This document shows, one piece after another, positions 63,875 through 64,000 of a DNA stretch of 64,000 nt. Source of the DNA: JADLGL01 sp963667605 (GTDB lineage: Bacteria; Pseudomonadota; Alphaproteobacteria; Rhizobiales; Kaistiaceae); contig CAXXUZ010000003.1 in NCBI GenBank assembly GCA_963667605.2, forward strand, positions 558,001 to 622,000, written 5' to 3'. The position numbers were made by a program, and so were the translations under genes. A model generated the notes under the pieces. That model saw nothing but the letters and a program-made list of their open reading frames with translations, was not told the origin of the DNA and did no database searches. Numbering within the stretch: the first letter of the stretch is position 1; each line of letters begins with the position of its first letter.

Positions 63875-64000
63875 CCGTTGCGCTTCGCTGCAACCTCGTG
63901 CGGAATCGACAACTGGCGCGGGCTCCTGTAAGCAGCCCGGTACAGTCCAATCGTAATCGACAGTGCCCTTCGGCAAGTGGCCGAGCCGGCTGGCGTCGCG
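63875..64000. other. window end, nothing recognised
   Basis: 125 bp after trmD. The last 40 bases have slight tRNA-like character but no cloverleaf can be built from the visible part. Confidence 0.4.

Noticed and set aside
63960..64000. Start of a tRNA at the right window edge
   Set aside because: The visible bases do not give a proper acceptor and D-arm, so it cannot be supported.

Overview
The window is chromosomal DNA of an alphaproteobacterium. The evidence is conserved gene order typical of that class (argB next to a HAD phosphatase and dapD-dapE-truA; tlpA-argH-lptM followed by a DUF4175/TIGR02302 gene; ffh-rpsP-rimM-trmD), high GC, and protein sequences of alphaproteobacterial type. 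I cannot fix the order or genus from sequence alone.

Layout. (1) 1-9040: housekeeping block with arginine and lysine/diaminopimelate biosynthesis (argB, dapD, dapE), a HAD nucleotidase, truA, an AI-2E-type permease, a fumarylacetoacetase-fold hydrolase and a wrecked Na+/Ca2+-exchanger gene. (2) 9283-39103: a roughly 30-kb accessory region starting just after tRNA-Phe. It is full of insertion sequences: two IS630 copies, two IS1380 copies and one IS3. It also holds broken genes: a three-gene restriction-modification-like operon (GIY-YIG nuclease, SF2 helicase, MmeI-like methylase) with at least three reading-frame lesions; a tyrosine recombinase cut by an IS and carrying an amber codon; a c-type cytochrome frameshifted just before its heme motif; an AAA-ATPase tail; and a PemK/MazF-like gene with an in-frame TGA. 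Apparently intact cargo includes a pentapeptide-repeat protein, a YHYH-domain protein, small secreted proteins, a TehB-like methyltransferase, an MFS exporter, an orphan BrnA-type antitoxin, and a convergent caspase-like / trypsin-like protease pair with an IS630 copy sitting between the two 3' ends. tRNA-Arg(CCG) sits inside this region and tRNA-Thr(CGT) just beyond it. (3) 39240-64000: ordinary chromosome with M20 amidohydrolase, MsbA-like ABC exporter, DsbB, GluQRS, YihY, PduO-type adenosyltransferase, hydroxyacyl-CoA dehydrogenase, ArgH, LptM, envelope proteins, an Rrf2 regulator and the SRP/ribosome-maturation operon.

The best candidate for an uncharacterised system is at 35.6-38.3 kb: an HtrA-like protease whose triad is intact, divergent from a second HtrA/PDZ protein that has lost the catalytic His and Ser, which is translationally coupled to a LuxR-type regulator with a degenerate receiver. 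This looks like a protease/pseudoprotease/transcription-factor sensory module. Second is the caspase/serine-protease pair. Third is the decayed GIY-YIG/helicase/MmeI-like operon.

Several frameshifts in the accessory region could be assembly errors. However, their clustering next to IS elements, and the one-base difference between otherwise near-identical IS1380 copies, fit real decay of a mobile island.
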